Assembly (NCBI RefSeq): GCF_004564075.1
Contig: NZ_CP038257.1
Coordinates: 1-64,000 of the forward strand
Length of the DNA: 64,000 nucleotides
Direction of reading: 5' to 3'
Source of the DNA: Microbacterium sediminis
Lineage (GTDB): Bacteria > Actinomycetota > Actinomycetes > Actinomycetales > Microbacteriaceae
Below the pieces are notes generated by a model. It made no database searches, was not told the origin of the DNA, and saw nothing but the letters and a program-made list of their open reading frames with translations. Every line of letters begins with the position of its first letter. The stretch's first letter is position 1. Positions 37,011 to 44,357 of this stretch are shown one piece after another. The translations under genes and the position numbers were made by a program.

Positions 37011-38005
37011 GCGTTTGCTCCTTCCAGCACCGCGTTCTCCGCCTCGAGGAGGCGATCGTTGATCTCCTGGGCGATCGTCTGCAGGTCGTCGGCGACGGAC
37101 CCTGCGGTCGCGCTCGTGAGCTGCTTGTTCTTGAGCTCGCCGCTGCGGATCTTCCACCAGGCGATGCCGGCCTTGGCCTCTTCCTTCGCGCGCTCGTCGA
37201 GCTCGTGCACCAGGAGACCTCCGCGGCCGGCCTGACTGGCGACGGCCTCGCTGTGGCGGATGGCCTGTCGGAAGACGATGTCCCGGCCGATGCCATCCTC
37301 TTCCCCGACTCCGAAGAGCCGGTCCAGGTCGTCCCGGGCGGCGCGCTCGGCGTTCTTCATCACCACGGTGCCGTCCTTGCGGGCGGAGGCGGTGCCGACG
37401 GCGAACAGGACGACGCCGAGGAGGTCGATCGTCTTGTTGACGTCGAGGACCTGGTCGATCCGCTCGGCGACCTTCACCACACCGGCGATGTCCTTGGCTC
37501 CGGTCCGGCTGGGGACGAGGACCCAGCGGGCGGCCGCGAGGGCTGCGAGCTGGAGGACGCCGTCGCCGGGCGGGCAGTCGAGGAAGATGAAGTCGTAGTC
37601 GTCGACGACGGGAGCGAGGATCCTGGCGAGCGCCAGCTTGGCGTTGAGCGGGTCGCTTCCCATCTTGGAGCTGAGCGCCGCGGTGACGTTGTGCAGGGCG
37701 CTCCCGCCGGCCCACACGTCGAGGTTCTCTCGGACGTTGGTGAGCGCGTCGACCTCGCCGCCGAACATCAGCGCCTTGGCGAGGGACTCCCCCTCATCGT
37801 TGCGCTCGTCGTCGACGTAGCCGAGGTCGACTTCGAGGTTCCCCTGCGGGTCGAGGTCGACCAGGAGAACGCGCGCGCCGGAGAGGGCGAGGTAGCCGCC
37901 GACGTTCGCGACGATGGTGGTCTTCCCGACGCCTCCCTTGAGGCTCTCGACGGCGATCACCCGGCTGAACGCTTCCCGGTCGATCGTGGGCACCGTGACT
38001 GCCAT
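37007..38005 (-). CDS. parA: ParA-type partition ATPase, 332 aa
   Basis: Walker-type partition ATPase. Near the N-terminus, VESLKGGVGKTTIVANVGGYLAL is the deviant Walker A; VLLVDLDPQGNLEVDLGYV and DYDFIFLDCPPGDG are the A' and B motifs. The ATG at 38005 is preferred because AAAGGGG ends six bases upstream; longer frames only read into the repeat array. There is no N-terminal DNA-binding domain. It segregates the plasmid with the small partner encoded next. Confidence 0.9.
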   Translation of the reverse strand: MAVTVPTIDREAFSRVIAVESLKGGVGKTTIVANVGGYLALSGARVLLVDLDPQGNLEVDLGYVDDERNDEGESLAKALMFGGEVDALTNVRENLDVWAGGSALHNVTAALSSKMGSDPLNAKLALARILAPVVDDYDFIFLDCPPGDGVLQLAALAAARWVLVPSRTGAKDIAGVVKVAERIDQVLDVNKTIDLLGVVLFAVGTASARKDGTVVMKNAERAARDDLDRLFGVGEEDGIGRDIVFRQAIRHSEAVASQAGRGGLLVHELDERAKEEAKAGIAWWKIRSGELKNKQLTSATAGSVADDLQTIAQEINDRLLEAENAVLEGANA

Positions 38006-38021
38006 GTCCATCCCCTTTCGG

Positions 38022-38250
38022 ATAGAAGTCCGCAAGTCTGTAAGTCTGCAAGTTCCAGACTCCGGTAGCACAGGAACTCCGGGAGTCTGTAAGTCCGAGA
38101 GTAACAGACTTGCGAAGTTTGTAAGTCTGTTACTCACGAACTTTGCAAGTTCGTTACTTCCAGAGTCTGTTACTTCCAGAGTCTGTTACTTCCAGAGTTA
38201 CAGACGCCTGCCGGAACTTCGGAAGTTGCAGACTTCCAGAGTTGTCGGAG
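38022..38250. repeat. Centromere-like repeat array upstream of parA
   Basis: Repeats built on AGTCTGTTAC: direct copies at 38124, 38164 and 38180, an inverted copy at 38101, and many shorter AAGTCTG(T/C)AAGT relatives. AGAGTCTGTTACTTCC occurs in tandem at 38162 and 38178. The region is AT-richer than its surroundings and noncoding. It is the most likely parS-like site and autoregulatory operator. The rest of the gap 38006-38362 shows nothing else. Confidence 0.7.
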
Positions 38251-38362
38251 TTGTTGCCCATCCCCCCTGCTTGGGTCCCTCACTCGGCGACCACCAGCCG
38301 CCCGGAAGCCCCCGTAGAAGCGCTGGAACGGCCCTGTACGCGCCGTTCTGGGTCGGTCAGGC

Positions 38363-39922
38363 CTAGGGGAGGGGTGCGCACGTCTGGAGCGCGTGTACGG
38401 CGTTCTGGGCGTCGTCCGGCAGAGGCGTGCTGGTGGGGCCGGTGAGCTGGACGTGCTGGCCTGTGACGGACGCGGAGATCTGATCGTCCGGCGTCGACCA
38501 GGTGAGGACGGATCCCTCTGTGTGCAACTCCCAGCCGCCTGCGCCGCGCAGGGCGCGGTGCAGGTCCGTGAGATGACCGACCAGTAGCTGAGCCTGCTCG
38601 CTGGCGGTGTGCAGGAGGATCCCGGGCCCGAGGGCGGCGGTGATGATCTGTTCATGATCCCGCGCGGTGAGTCTGGTCGTGGGGGCGGGGGAGCGGCGGA
38701 TCGGGGCGAGCGCGGCCGCGGCGGCGGCACGGGACTCCTCGAGCATCCGCTCCCGTTTCCGTGCGAGCTCGGCCGCCTGGCGCTGCGCTTCTCGCCTGGC
38801 GAGCTGGCGCTGCGCCTCCTCGGCCCTGCGCGATTCGAGAAGAGTGGCAGCCCCACGGACCCGTGCCAGCTGCGCAAGCGTCCACGCGAAATGCGCGATG
38901 CGGTCGCGCTTGGCGTCTCCTGCGAGGGGTGTGATGTTCAGCTCACGCAGCGCCGCATCCAGCTCGACCCTGAGCGTGTCAAGGGTGTAGCGCGCAGGGG
39001 TGATCTCGTGTAGCTCCAGGATCCGGCACAGCTGGCCGATGTGGCGGCCGCCCGCGAGGGATCCGCTGCTTCTCCAACTGGCCAGGGTCCGCGGATCCCG
39101 TGTCGTTCGGGACAGTTCCGGGGTCAGGAGGCCGAAATGCTTGGCGATCTGCCACGCGAAACGCTGCAGCTCGAGGGCGCGAGGGGCCCTGTCGGGCCGG
39201 GAATCTCTTCTCTTCGTCGATCGAGGCCGCGCAGCGGCCGTCGAGCGCGCCTGCGCGCGCTTTGGTGAGTTCTTCGGAACAGGAGATTCCTCAAGAACTG
39301 AACCCCTGCGGGGTAGGTGGAAATCATCCACAGGCAGCGAAGCCGGCGCCGGCATGATCAGCGCCCGTACCGACGCTGCAGAGGTCTGGTAGCTGCCGTG
39401 CGCCTCGCGCGCCGCCGCACGCTCGGCAGGGGACAGCTCACGCCCCCGCACGACCGTCACAGCAAGGCCGAGCTTCTCGAGCAGGCGCCGCGCGGTGCCG
39501 ACATGCCGCTTGGACATGCCCAGATCCTTCGCAACCGTCTCGTGGGAGGTGGAGACCCCGCGCCCAGTGCGCCGGTCCGCATGCGCAGCATCGTGCCGCG
39601 CGACGCGCAGCACCGTGTCGACGGCGATCTTCGCCGCAGCGCGCAGCCTCTCGCCGGCCTCTGAGCGCAGCACCCGCTCGCAGATCCCGAGCCAGGCGCT
39701 CATCGACGACCACGCCGGCAGCTGCGCGTACGCGCCATCCTCGACCGGCAGCGACCAGGACCGGCAACGCGCGGAACCGCCCCGCACCACACGACCGTCA
39801 GCACCTGCAGGCGCCGACGCAACGGCGTCAGGGCGCGACTGAACGGCCGACGCCTGAACGGGCAGAACGGTGGGGAGACCCGATAGGTAGGAGTGAACGA
39901 GATCGGGCGAATCTGCTTGCAA
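38363..39922 (-). CDS. Candidate plasmid replication initiator with winged-helix region, 519 aa
   Basis: The central N-terminal part (about 75-190) reads SMSAWLGICERVLRSEAGERL ... HETVAKDLGMSKRHVGTARRLLEKLGLAV, a clear winged-helix. A basic linker follows, then a second helical domain (RALELQRFAWQIAKHFGLL, HIGQLCRILELHEITPARY) and a long Arg/Glu/Ala coiled coil (about 370-410). The position between par and an iteron pair suggests Rep. The first codon is doubtful: the frame opens at TTG 39922 inside the iterons, and translation may begin further in. Confidence 0.6.
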   Translation of the reverse strand: MQADSPDLVHSYLSGLPTVLPVQASAVQSRPDAVASAPAGADGRVVRGGSARCRSWSLPVEDGAYAQLPAWSSMSAWLGICERVLRSEAGERLRAAAKIAVDTVLRVARHDAAHADRRTGRGVSTSHETVAKDLGMSKRHVGTARRLLEKLGLAVTVVRGRELSPAERAAAREAHGSYQTSAASVRALIMPAPASLPVDDFHLPRRGSVLEESPVPKNSPKRAQARSTAAARPRSTKRRDSRPDRAPRALELQRFAWQIAKHFGLLTPELSRTTRDPRTLASWRSSGSLAGGRHIGQLCRILELHEITPARYTLDTLRVELDAALRELNITPLAGDAKRDRIAHFAWTLAQLARVRGAATLLESRRAEEAQRQLARREAQRQAAELARKRERMLEESRAAAAAALAPIRRSPAPTTRLTARDHEQIITAALGPGILLHTASEQAQLLVGHLTDLHRALRGAGGWELHTEGSVLTWSTPDDQISASVTGQHVQLTGPTSTPLPDDAQNAVHALQTCAPLP

Positions 39923-39966
39923 TCTGCTTGCAAATTTCGCGCGCTGATCTCGTGCACATGCATGTG
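39910..39966. repeat. Iteron-like direct repeats and palindrome, candidate origin
   Basis: AATCTGCTTGC is repeated in tandem (39910-39920, 39921-39931), followed by AAATTT, and CACATGCATGTG (39955-39966) is a 12-bp palindrome. It is short AT-richer DNA at the 5' end of the candidate rep gene, as in iteron origins. Only two repeats are present. Confidence 0.5.
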
Positions 39967-40131
39967 TTTGCGCTACGATGAGGACGCACCTCCTCTTGGC
40001 CGAGGGTGTGGCGAAGCCCCGGGTACCTCCCGGAGCAGAGCATCAAGCGACGTGACCTGGCAGTCGATCGCTTGAAGAAGTAGTCCCGGATCAGAGCGGC
40101 GAAACTCGAAAGATCCGAACCCAATGCGTGT

Positions 40132-40157
40132 AGGCCCTCCGCTTCGGCGGGGGGCCT
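40132..40157. terminator. Hairpin terminator
   Basis: AGGCCCTCCG (40132-40141) pairs with CGGGGGGCCT (40148-40157), with one G-U pair, around a 6-base loop. On the plus strand it is followed by CTTGCGTT. It may end transcripts of the 40164 gene or a plus-strand transcript from the origin region. Confidence 0.55.
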
Positions 40158-40163
40158 CTTGCG

Positions 40164-40433
40164 TTACGGCACGTCGATAGGCAGCTCCCCGTCGCGCGGC
40201 AGTTCCGGCAACCACTTCGGGATGCCCTGGTCGGTGAGCTCCAGATTCGCGACCATCAGGTCTACGAACTCTGAGGCAGACATGTCCGCCCTCTTCGCGA
40301 GGGTGTTGACCCGGTCGCGAGTGGCCCGCTCGATGCGCCAGTTCGACAGGACGGGGTCGACGATCGTCCCCATCTTGCGGCGAGGCTTCTTCTCGCGCGG
40401 CGTCGGTTCGGTCGGAATGGACATGACACACAT
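40164..40433 (-). CDS. Small RHH-like protein, 89 aa
   Basis: The basic N-terminus (TPREKKPRRKMGTIVDP) precedes a helix-rich part RATRDRVNTLAKRADMSASEFVDLMVANLEL that fits an Arc/CopG-type ribbon-helix-helix. The ATG may be leaderless or begin at the inner ATG (40424). Position by the candidate origin suggests a copy-number or transfer regulator. Confidence 0.6.
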   Translation of the reverse strand: MCVMSIPTEPTPREKKPRRKMGTIVDPVLSNWRIERATRDRVNTLAKRADMSASEFVDLMVANLELTDQGIPKWLPELPRDGELPIDVP

Positions 40434-40499
40434 ACAAGCACGTATAAGTCTCAGTCGCCAGAACCTTCCATGGCGCGCCGCGCAGAATCTTGCGGCACC

Positions 40500-42734
40500 T
40501 CATGCTGCTTCGGGGAGTCGGATGGAGATGGTGTCGTCGGCGGGGACGTCGAGGGATCCGGGTTCGCCGGTCTCGTAGTCGCGGTAGCTGATGCTGATGT
40601 AGCCCTCGTCGGCGAGATCGAGTTCGGCGAAGTCCACCAGTCCCCAGGTGTCGTTGTCGGCGTCGACGAGTAGCAGCGCGCCCTCGTGTGCGAGGTCGCC
40701 GTTGTCGTCGAGGAGCTCCTCGATCACGGCGTCGCGGGCGGGGGAGTACCCGGCGAACATCTCTTCCTCGTCGCTGATCTCGGGCTCTTCTTCCTCCAGC
40801 TGGATCCGCTCGAGCACGGCCACTCGCGAGGTTGATGGCTGCGTGTTCTCGGCCGAGGCAGGGCCGTCGACGAAGATGCCGGCGGCCTTGCGGATCAGCT
40901 CGGGGGCGCGGCCTGCCGGGACGATCCGGGAGGCCATGTAGTCGTTGTAGTTGAGTGCATCGCCCGTCTCGTCGATGTCGGCGAGATCCTCCGGGTCGAC
41001 GATCGCCATGAGCTCGTGCAGGCGCACGTTGGGGCGGATGTTGTCGACGAGCTCGTCGTCCCCGGGGAACACCCACGTCTCGGGCCTGTCGGGCTGTGTC
41101 TGGTACGGGTCCGGTGTCCAGAACGACTGGATCTCAACCGGGACCCCGTGCTGGTTGTAGGCGATGCCGCGGCCCTTGGCGTTGACGGGGATGGCGACGC
41201 CGGTGGAGAAGCTGTCCCACATCATCTTCGCGCCGTCGGGGGAGAGGCGTCCGAAGCTGACGCGGAAGTTGAAGTTGTCGCGCATGTCGCCGGTGAGGAA
41301 CTCGGCGTCGGGTCGCTGCAGGCCGATGATCAGGTGCATGCGGACCTTGCGGGCCAGCGAGACGAAGTCGCTGATCTCCTCGAGCACAGGCGCCTGCGAT
41401 CCGGGGCCCTTGGGTTTGACGCTGCGGTACCAGCGGGTGACGGCGTTCTTGAAGGTCTTGAACTCGTCGACGACGAACAGCACCGGGGTGAAGTCCTCGA
41501 GGCGCACCTTGCCGGCCTCGTAGTCCTCGAACCGCTTCTGCATGAGCGTGTAGATCTCGTGGGCGACGCGTGCCTGGTGGTCGATGCGTCCGGCGATGAG
41601 CTTGACGTTCGGCCACTCACGCAGGCCGAGCAGCTCGATGCGCTTGCCATCGATGCCCCAGATCTCCCACCCGTGGGCGGCGAGGAACTGCACGATGCCG
41701 AGCAGGCACACGGTCTTGCCCTTGCCGGTCTTGCCAGTGACCAGGCCGTGCGGGTCGTCCTTGGGCTTCCACGTGATGACGTTGCCGTCCTCGTCCATCG
41801 CGAACGGCACACGCAGCTTGTCGTACGTCTTGAGCGGATCGACGTCCTCGGCCGGCGGGGCGATGTTCGGGTTCGGGATGACGTCGGCGAGGCTGGGGCG
41901 CACCTCGAACCGCACCACGTCGTTCTGCAGGTCCCAGAACGCCCTCCAGCGGCCATCGAGGACGGAGGAGAGGGAGGACTCGATCCGGGCACGCAGCGCG
42001 GAAGAGCTCAGCCGTGGGGTGACCTCATACCGCACAGTGATCTCGACTACCTGGTCGGCGTCGTTCAGCTTCACCGCTGTCTTCGCATCGCCGCCGAAGG
42101 TCTTGGCCACGACGGTGTTGACGCGCTCGATCTGCGCCTCCCGGGACCGGTCGGAATCCGACTCGGCGCGGGCGAGCACGATGCGGCCCTGGCGCCCCTT
42201 CTGCTTGTGCGTGGACAGGCGGTACGGGGCCCCGAAAGCGCGCTCGGAGAGCCGTCGTGCCTCGGCGATGATCTCGGGCACGGACTCGTCGCCGACTGGG
42301 TTGTAATGCAGCACCAGGCGCTGCGGGTACCCGATCACACCGCCCTGCCAGCGCTCGGCGACTACTCGCACGGGCCTGGGGGAGCGGTCGCCGGCGAGCT
42401 TGTCGACGCCGCGCGCGATCATCGCCCCGAACCCGCCCCGCCAGCGCTTGGCGAGCACGTGCTGGCGCTCCGGTGCCTGCCAGCCGAGCATGCCGCCCAT
42501 GCGCAGCAGGAACAGGTCCACGAGCTCCTGCCGCCGCCGGCGCACGACATGCCGGGTGATCGTGCCCGCGATCGCCGCGGCGCCGGCGCTGCTGGCCGCG
42601 ACGGCGAGACCGAACGAGTCGGTGACGATGCCGAATCCGGCGCCCATGGTCGTGGCGGCCGCGATCGCGCACACCGGCCCGACGGGAGCCTTGATCTTCG
42701 GGAGGGTGGCCTCGGCCACCAGGGGACGCGCCAT
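40500..42734 (-). CDS. TcpA-like FtsK/SpoIIIE coupling ATPase, 744 aa
   Basis: DNA-pumping coupling protein of the conjugation machine. Two membrane helices lie near 15-65 (GPVCAIAAATTMGAGFGIV, AVAASSAGAAAIAGTI). The motor has Walker A GKTGKGKTV (about 335) and Walker B VLFVVDEF (about 425), with LIIGLQRPDAEFLTGDMRDN as sensor region. The C-terminal 200 residues are acidic. It starts two bases after the small membrane gene that precedes it. Confidence 0.88.
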   Translation of the reverse strand: MARPLVAEATLPKIKAPVGPVCAIAAATTMGAGFGIVTDSFGLAVAASSAGAAAIAGTITRHVVRRRRQELVDLFLLRMGGMLGWQAPERQHVLAKRWRGGFGAMIARGVDKLAGDRSPRPVRVVAERWQGGVIGYPQRLVLHYNPVGDESVPEIIAEARRLSERAFGAPYRLSTHKQKGRQGRIVLARAESDSDRSREAQIERVNTVVAKTFGGDAKTAVKLNDADQVVEITVRYEVTPRLSSSALRARIESSLSSVLDGRWRAFWDLQNDVVRFEVRPSLADVIPNPNIAPPAEDVDPLKTYDKLRVPFAMDEDGNVITWKPKDDPHGLVTGKTGKGKTVCLLGIVQFLAAHGWEIWGIDGKRIELLGLREWPNVKLIAGRIDHQARVAHEIYTLMQKRFEDYEAGKVRLEDFTPVLFVVDEFKTFKNAVTRWYRSVKPKGPGSQAPVLEEISDFVSLARKVRMHLIIGLQRPDAEFLTGDMRDNFNFRVSFGRLSPDGAKMMWDSFSTGVAIPVNAKGRGIAYNQHGVPVEIQSFWTPDPYQTQPDRPETWVFPGDDELVDNIRPNVRLHELMAIVDPEDLADIDETGDALNYNDYMASRIVPAGRAPELIRKAAGIFVDGPASAENTQPSTSRVAVLERIQLEEEEPEISDEEEMFAGYSPARDAVIEELLDDNGDLAHEGALLLVDADNDTWGLVDFAELDLADEGYISISYRDYETGEPGSLDVPADDTISIRLPEAA

Positions 42735-42736
42735 GG

Positions 42737-43021
42737 TCAGCCCTCGACCTTCCGCGACCGGGCCAGGTGCAGCCGGAAAGCCCAGACGAGCAGCAGGATG
42801 AGCACCGCCAGGACCCCGCCGGCGATCAGCACGCGGCCGATGTCCAGTCCCGCCCCGTCCAGCACCGGCACGAGCACCCCGTCGGTGACGAGGATGTGCC
42901 AGTCCACGAGGAAGGCACGCACCTGCGGGAACAGGTTCCCGGCGAGCACGGGACCGAAGGTGGCGGCCAGGAAGATGACGACGAAGAACGTGATGATGTC
43001 GTCGGGGTCGTTGCTCTTCAT
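42737..43021 (-). CDS. Small membrane protein of the conjugation region, 94 aa
   Basis: Two membrane helices (DIITFFVVIFLAATFGPVLAG and VLIAGGVLAVLILLLVWAF) flank an extracytoplasmic loop, with a basic C-terminal end. AAGGAGATCC precedes the ATG. It is coupled to the TcpA-like gene and headed by its own copy of the conserved element (43047-43086). It is probably an anchor or partner of the coupling ATPase. Confidence 0.75.
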   Translation of the reverse strand: MKSNDPDDIITFFVVIFLAATFGPVLAGNLFPQVRAFLVDWHILVTDGVLVPVLDGAGLDIGRVLIAGGVLAVLILLLVWAFRLHLARSRKVEG

Positions 43022-43046
43022 CAGGATCTCCTTCTGAGACGGGGTC

Positions 43047-43086
43047 TCACTCGTAAGGGGCGGGCGCGGGAGGGCAGAGTCGACAA
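43047..43086 (-). promoter_or_regulatory. Conserved TTGTCG-N20-CCCCTT element, copy B
   Basis: On the minus strand TTGTCG (43086-43081), exactly 20 bases, CCCCTTACGAGTGA (43060-43047). TGACGGATTTGTCGACTCT around its upstream half is also found at copy C. It splits the transfer genes into two units. Confidence 0.65.
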
Positions 43087-43091
43087 ATCCG

Positions 43092-44357
43092 TCAGCCGGC
43101 GTCGACGAACAGGGGCGCTCCGATGGCCTTCATGAACTCGATCGGGTTGACGTAGTCGGCCCACTGCGCATCACCGCCGAGGTCGGCGACGGTCTGCAGC
43201 TGGGCGATCTGAGGGTTGGTGTTCCCGGCCACGCTGATGCGCAGATCCAGGTGGCAGCCGCTGGACATCCCCGACTCGGAGCCGGCGTTGCCGACCGCCC
43301 CGATGCGCTGACCTGCGACGACGGTGTCGCCGACCTGCACGGTGTGATCGGACTCGTACATGTGCAGGTAGCTGATCGTGTAGCCGTCCGGGTGCTGGAT
43401 CGACAACCACAGCGAGCTCGAGAACGTGACGGTGCCGTCCTGCACCGCGTACACGGGCTTCCCGCAGGGGGAGCCGGGGTTGAGCAGGTCGATGCCGGCG
43501 TGCCAGGTCGACGCGTTCGCGGCCGGCGCGTCACGCGGGCCGAACCCGCTGGTGAGAACGAACCCGGGATCGAGCGGGAGCGCAGCCTTCCCGGTGCCGG
43601 CCCCGCCGGCACCCTCCTCGCACTGCACGAGCGGGAGGACCGCCTCGATGATGTCCTCGGAGGCGACATCCCACACCTGGTAGCGCTCCGGGAACGCGGA
43701 CACCTGCACGGCCTGGGCCGCCTCGCCCAGCGTCATCGTCTCCCACCCGTCGACGTCGAGCAGACCACGCGGAGATCCGCCGTTAGGCCCCTCGGGACCG
43801 CCGAAGAACGCCTGGGCGCTGTAGGAGACGTTCATCAGCTCCGCGACGGTGCCCCACCCGGAGGCGGGGCGCTGCTGGAACAGGCCGACCGAGTCGTGAT
43901 CGGAGCCGACCGCATCGTGGGCGTAGTCGAGCGACTCCGGGACAGAGTCGTTGGCGTACATCAGCAGCCGTGACTCGACCAGCGCCGTCATCAGCGCGAT
44001 CTTCCAGCCGTTGAACGGGACGCCCTGCTGCTGCGCCACCGAGATGATCTCGGCCGCGTACAGCAGCTGCTGCCGCTCGAGCGTGACCGTCTGCGCCGTG
44101 CCCTCATCCCCGGGCGCCGAGCGCACGGTCAGGCCGTCACCGGCGAGCTCCTCGTCGATGGTGCACGAGACCGCATAGTCCCCGCCGCCGCCACCGGACA
44201 GCGTGCTGACCACCGCGAACATCGCCCCACCGATACCGACGATCGGCACCGCGGCGATCGCAACGGGCAGCCCGATCTTCACCAGCAGCAGCATGAGCAG
44301 CTTCTTCTTGACGGCCCCAGCGGCCGCCTTGCCCGCGTTCTTGGCAAGCTCGCTCAT
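43092..44357 (-). CDS. Bifunctional lytic transglycosylase/M23 protein of the T4SS, 421 aa
   Basis: VirB1-like cell-wall opening protein. There is one membrane helix near 30-52. An SLT-type lysozyme domain fills about 90-230 (ALVESRLLMY with the catalytic Glu, VGLFQQRPASGWG). The C-terminal M23 domain begins near 265: HAGIDLL supplies HxxxD, but the usual HxH is HLD (GCHLDLRI), so the second His zinc ligand is Asp and hydrolysis may be lost or altered. The ATG overlaps the TrbL-like stop. Confidence 0.88.
   Translation of the reverse strand: MSELAKNAGKAAAGAVKKKLLMLLLVKIGLPVAIAAVPIVGIGGAMFAVVSTLSGGGGGDYAVSCTIDEELAGDGLTVRSAPGDEGTAQTVTLERQQLLYAAEIISVAQQQGVPFNGWKIALMTALVESRLLMYANDSVPESLDYAHDAVGSDHDSVGLFQQRPASGWGTVAELMNVSYSAQAFFGGPEGPNGGSPRGLLDVDGWETMTLGEAAQAVQVSAFPERYQVWDVASEDIIEAVLPLVQCEEGAGGAGTGKAALPLDPGFVLTSGFGPRDAPAANASTWHAGIDLLNPGSPCGKPVYAVQDGTVTFSSSLWLSIQHPDGYTISYLHMYESDHTVQVGDTVVAGQRIGAVGNAGSESGMSSGCHLDLRISVAGNTNPQIAQLQTVADLGGDAQWADYVNPIEFMKAIGAPLFVDAG

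Noticed and set aside
38022-38250. CRISPR array
   Set aside because: Repeats are short, nearly contiguous, occur in both orientations and lack unique spacers; they fit a partition site.
40132-40157. tRNA or small structured RNA in the origin region
   Set aside because: Only a single terminator-like hairpin is visible; no cloverleaf or conserved arms could be drawn.
41016-43037. Plus-strand open frame of 673 codons
   Set aside because: Antisense to the TcpA-like gene with its Walker motifs; no support of its own.
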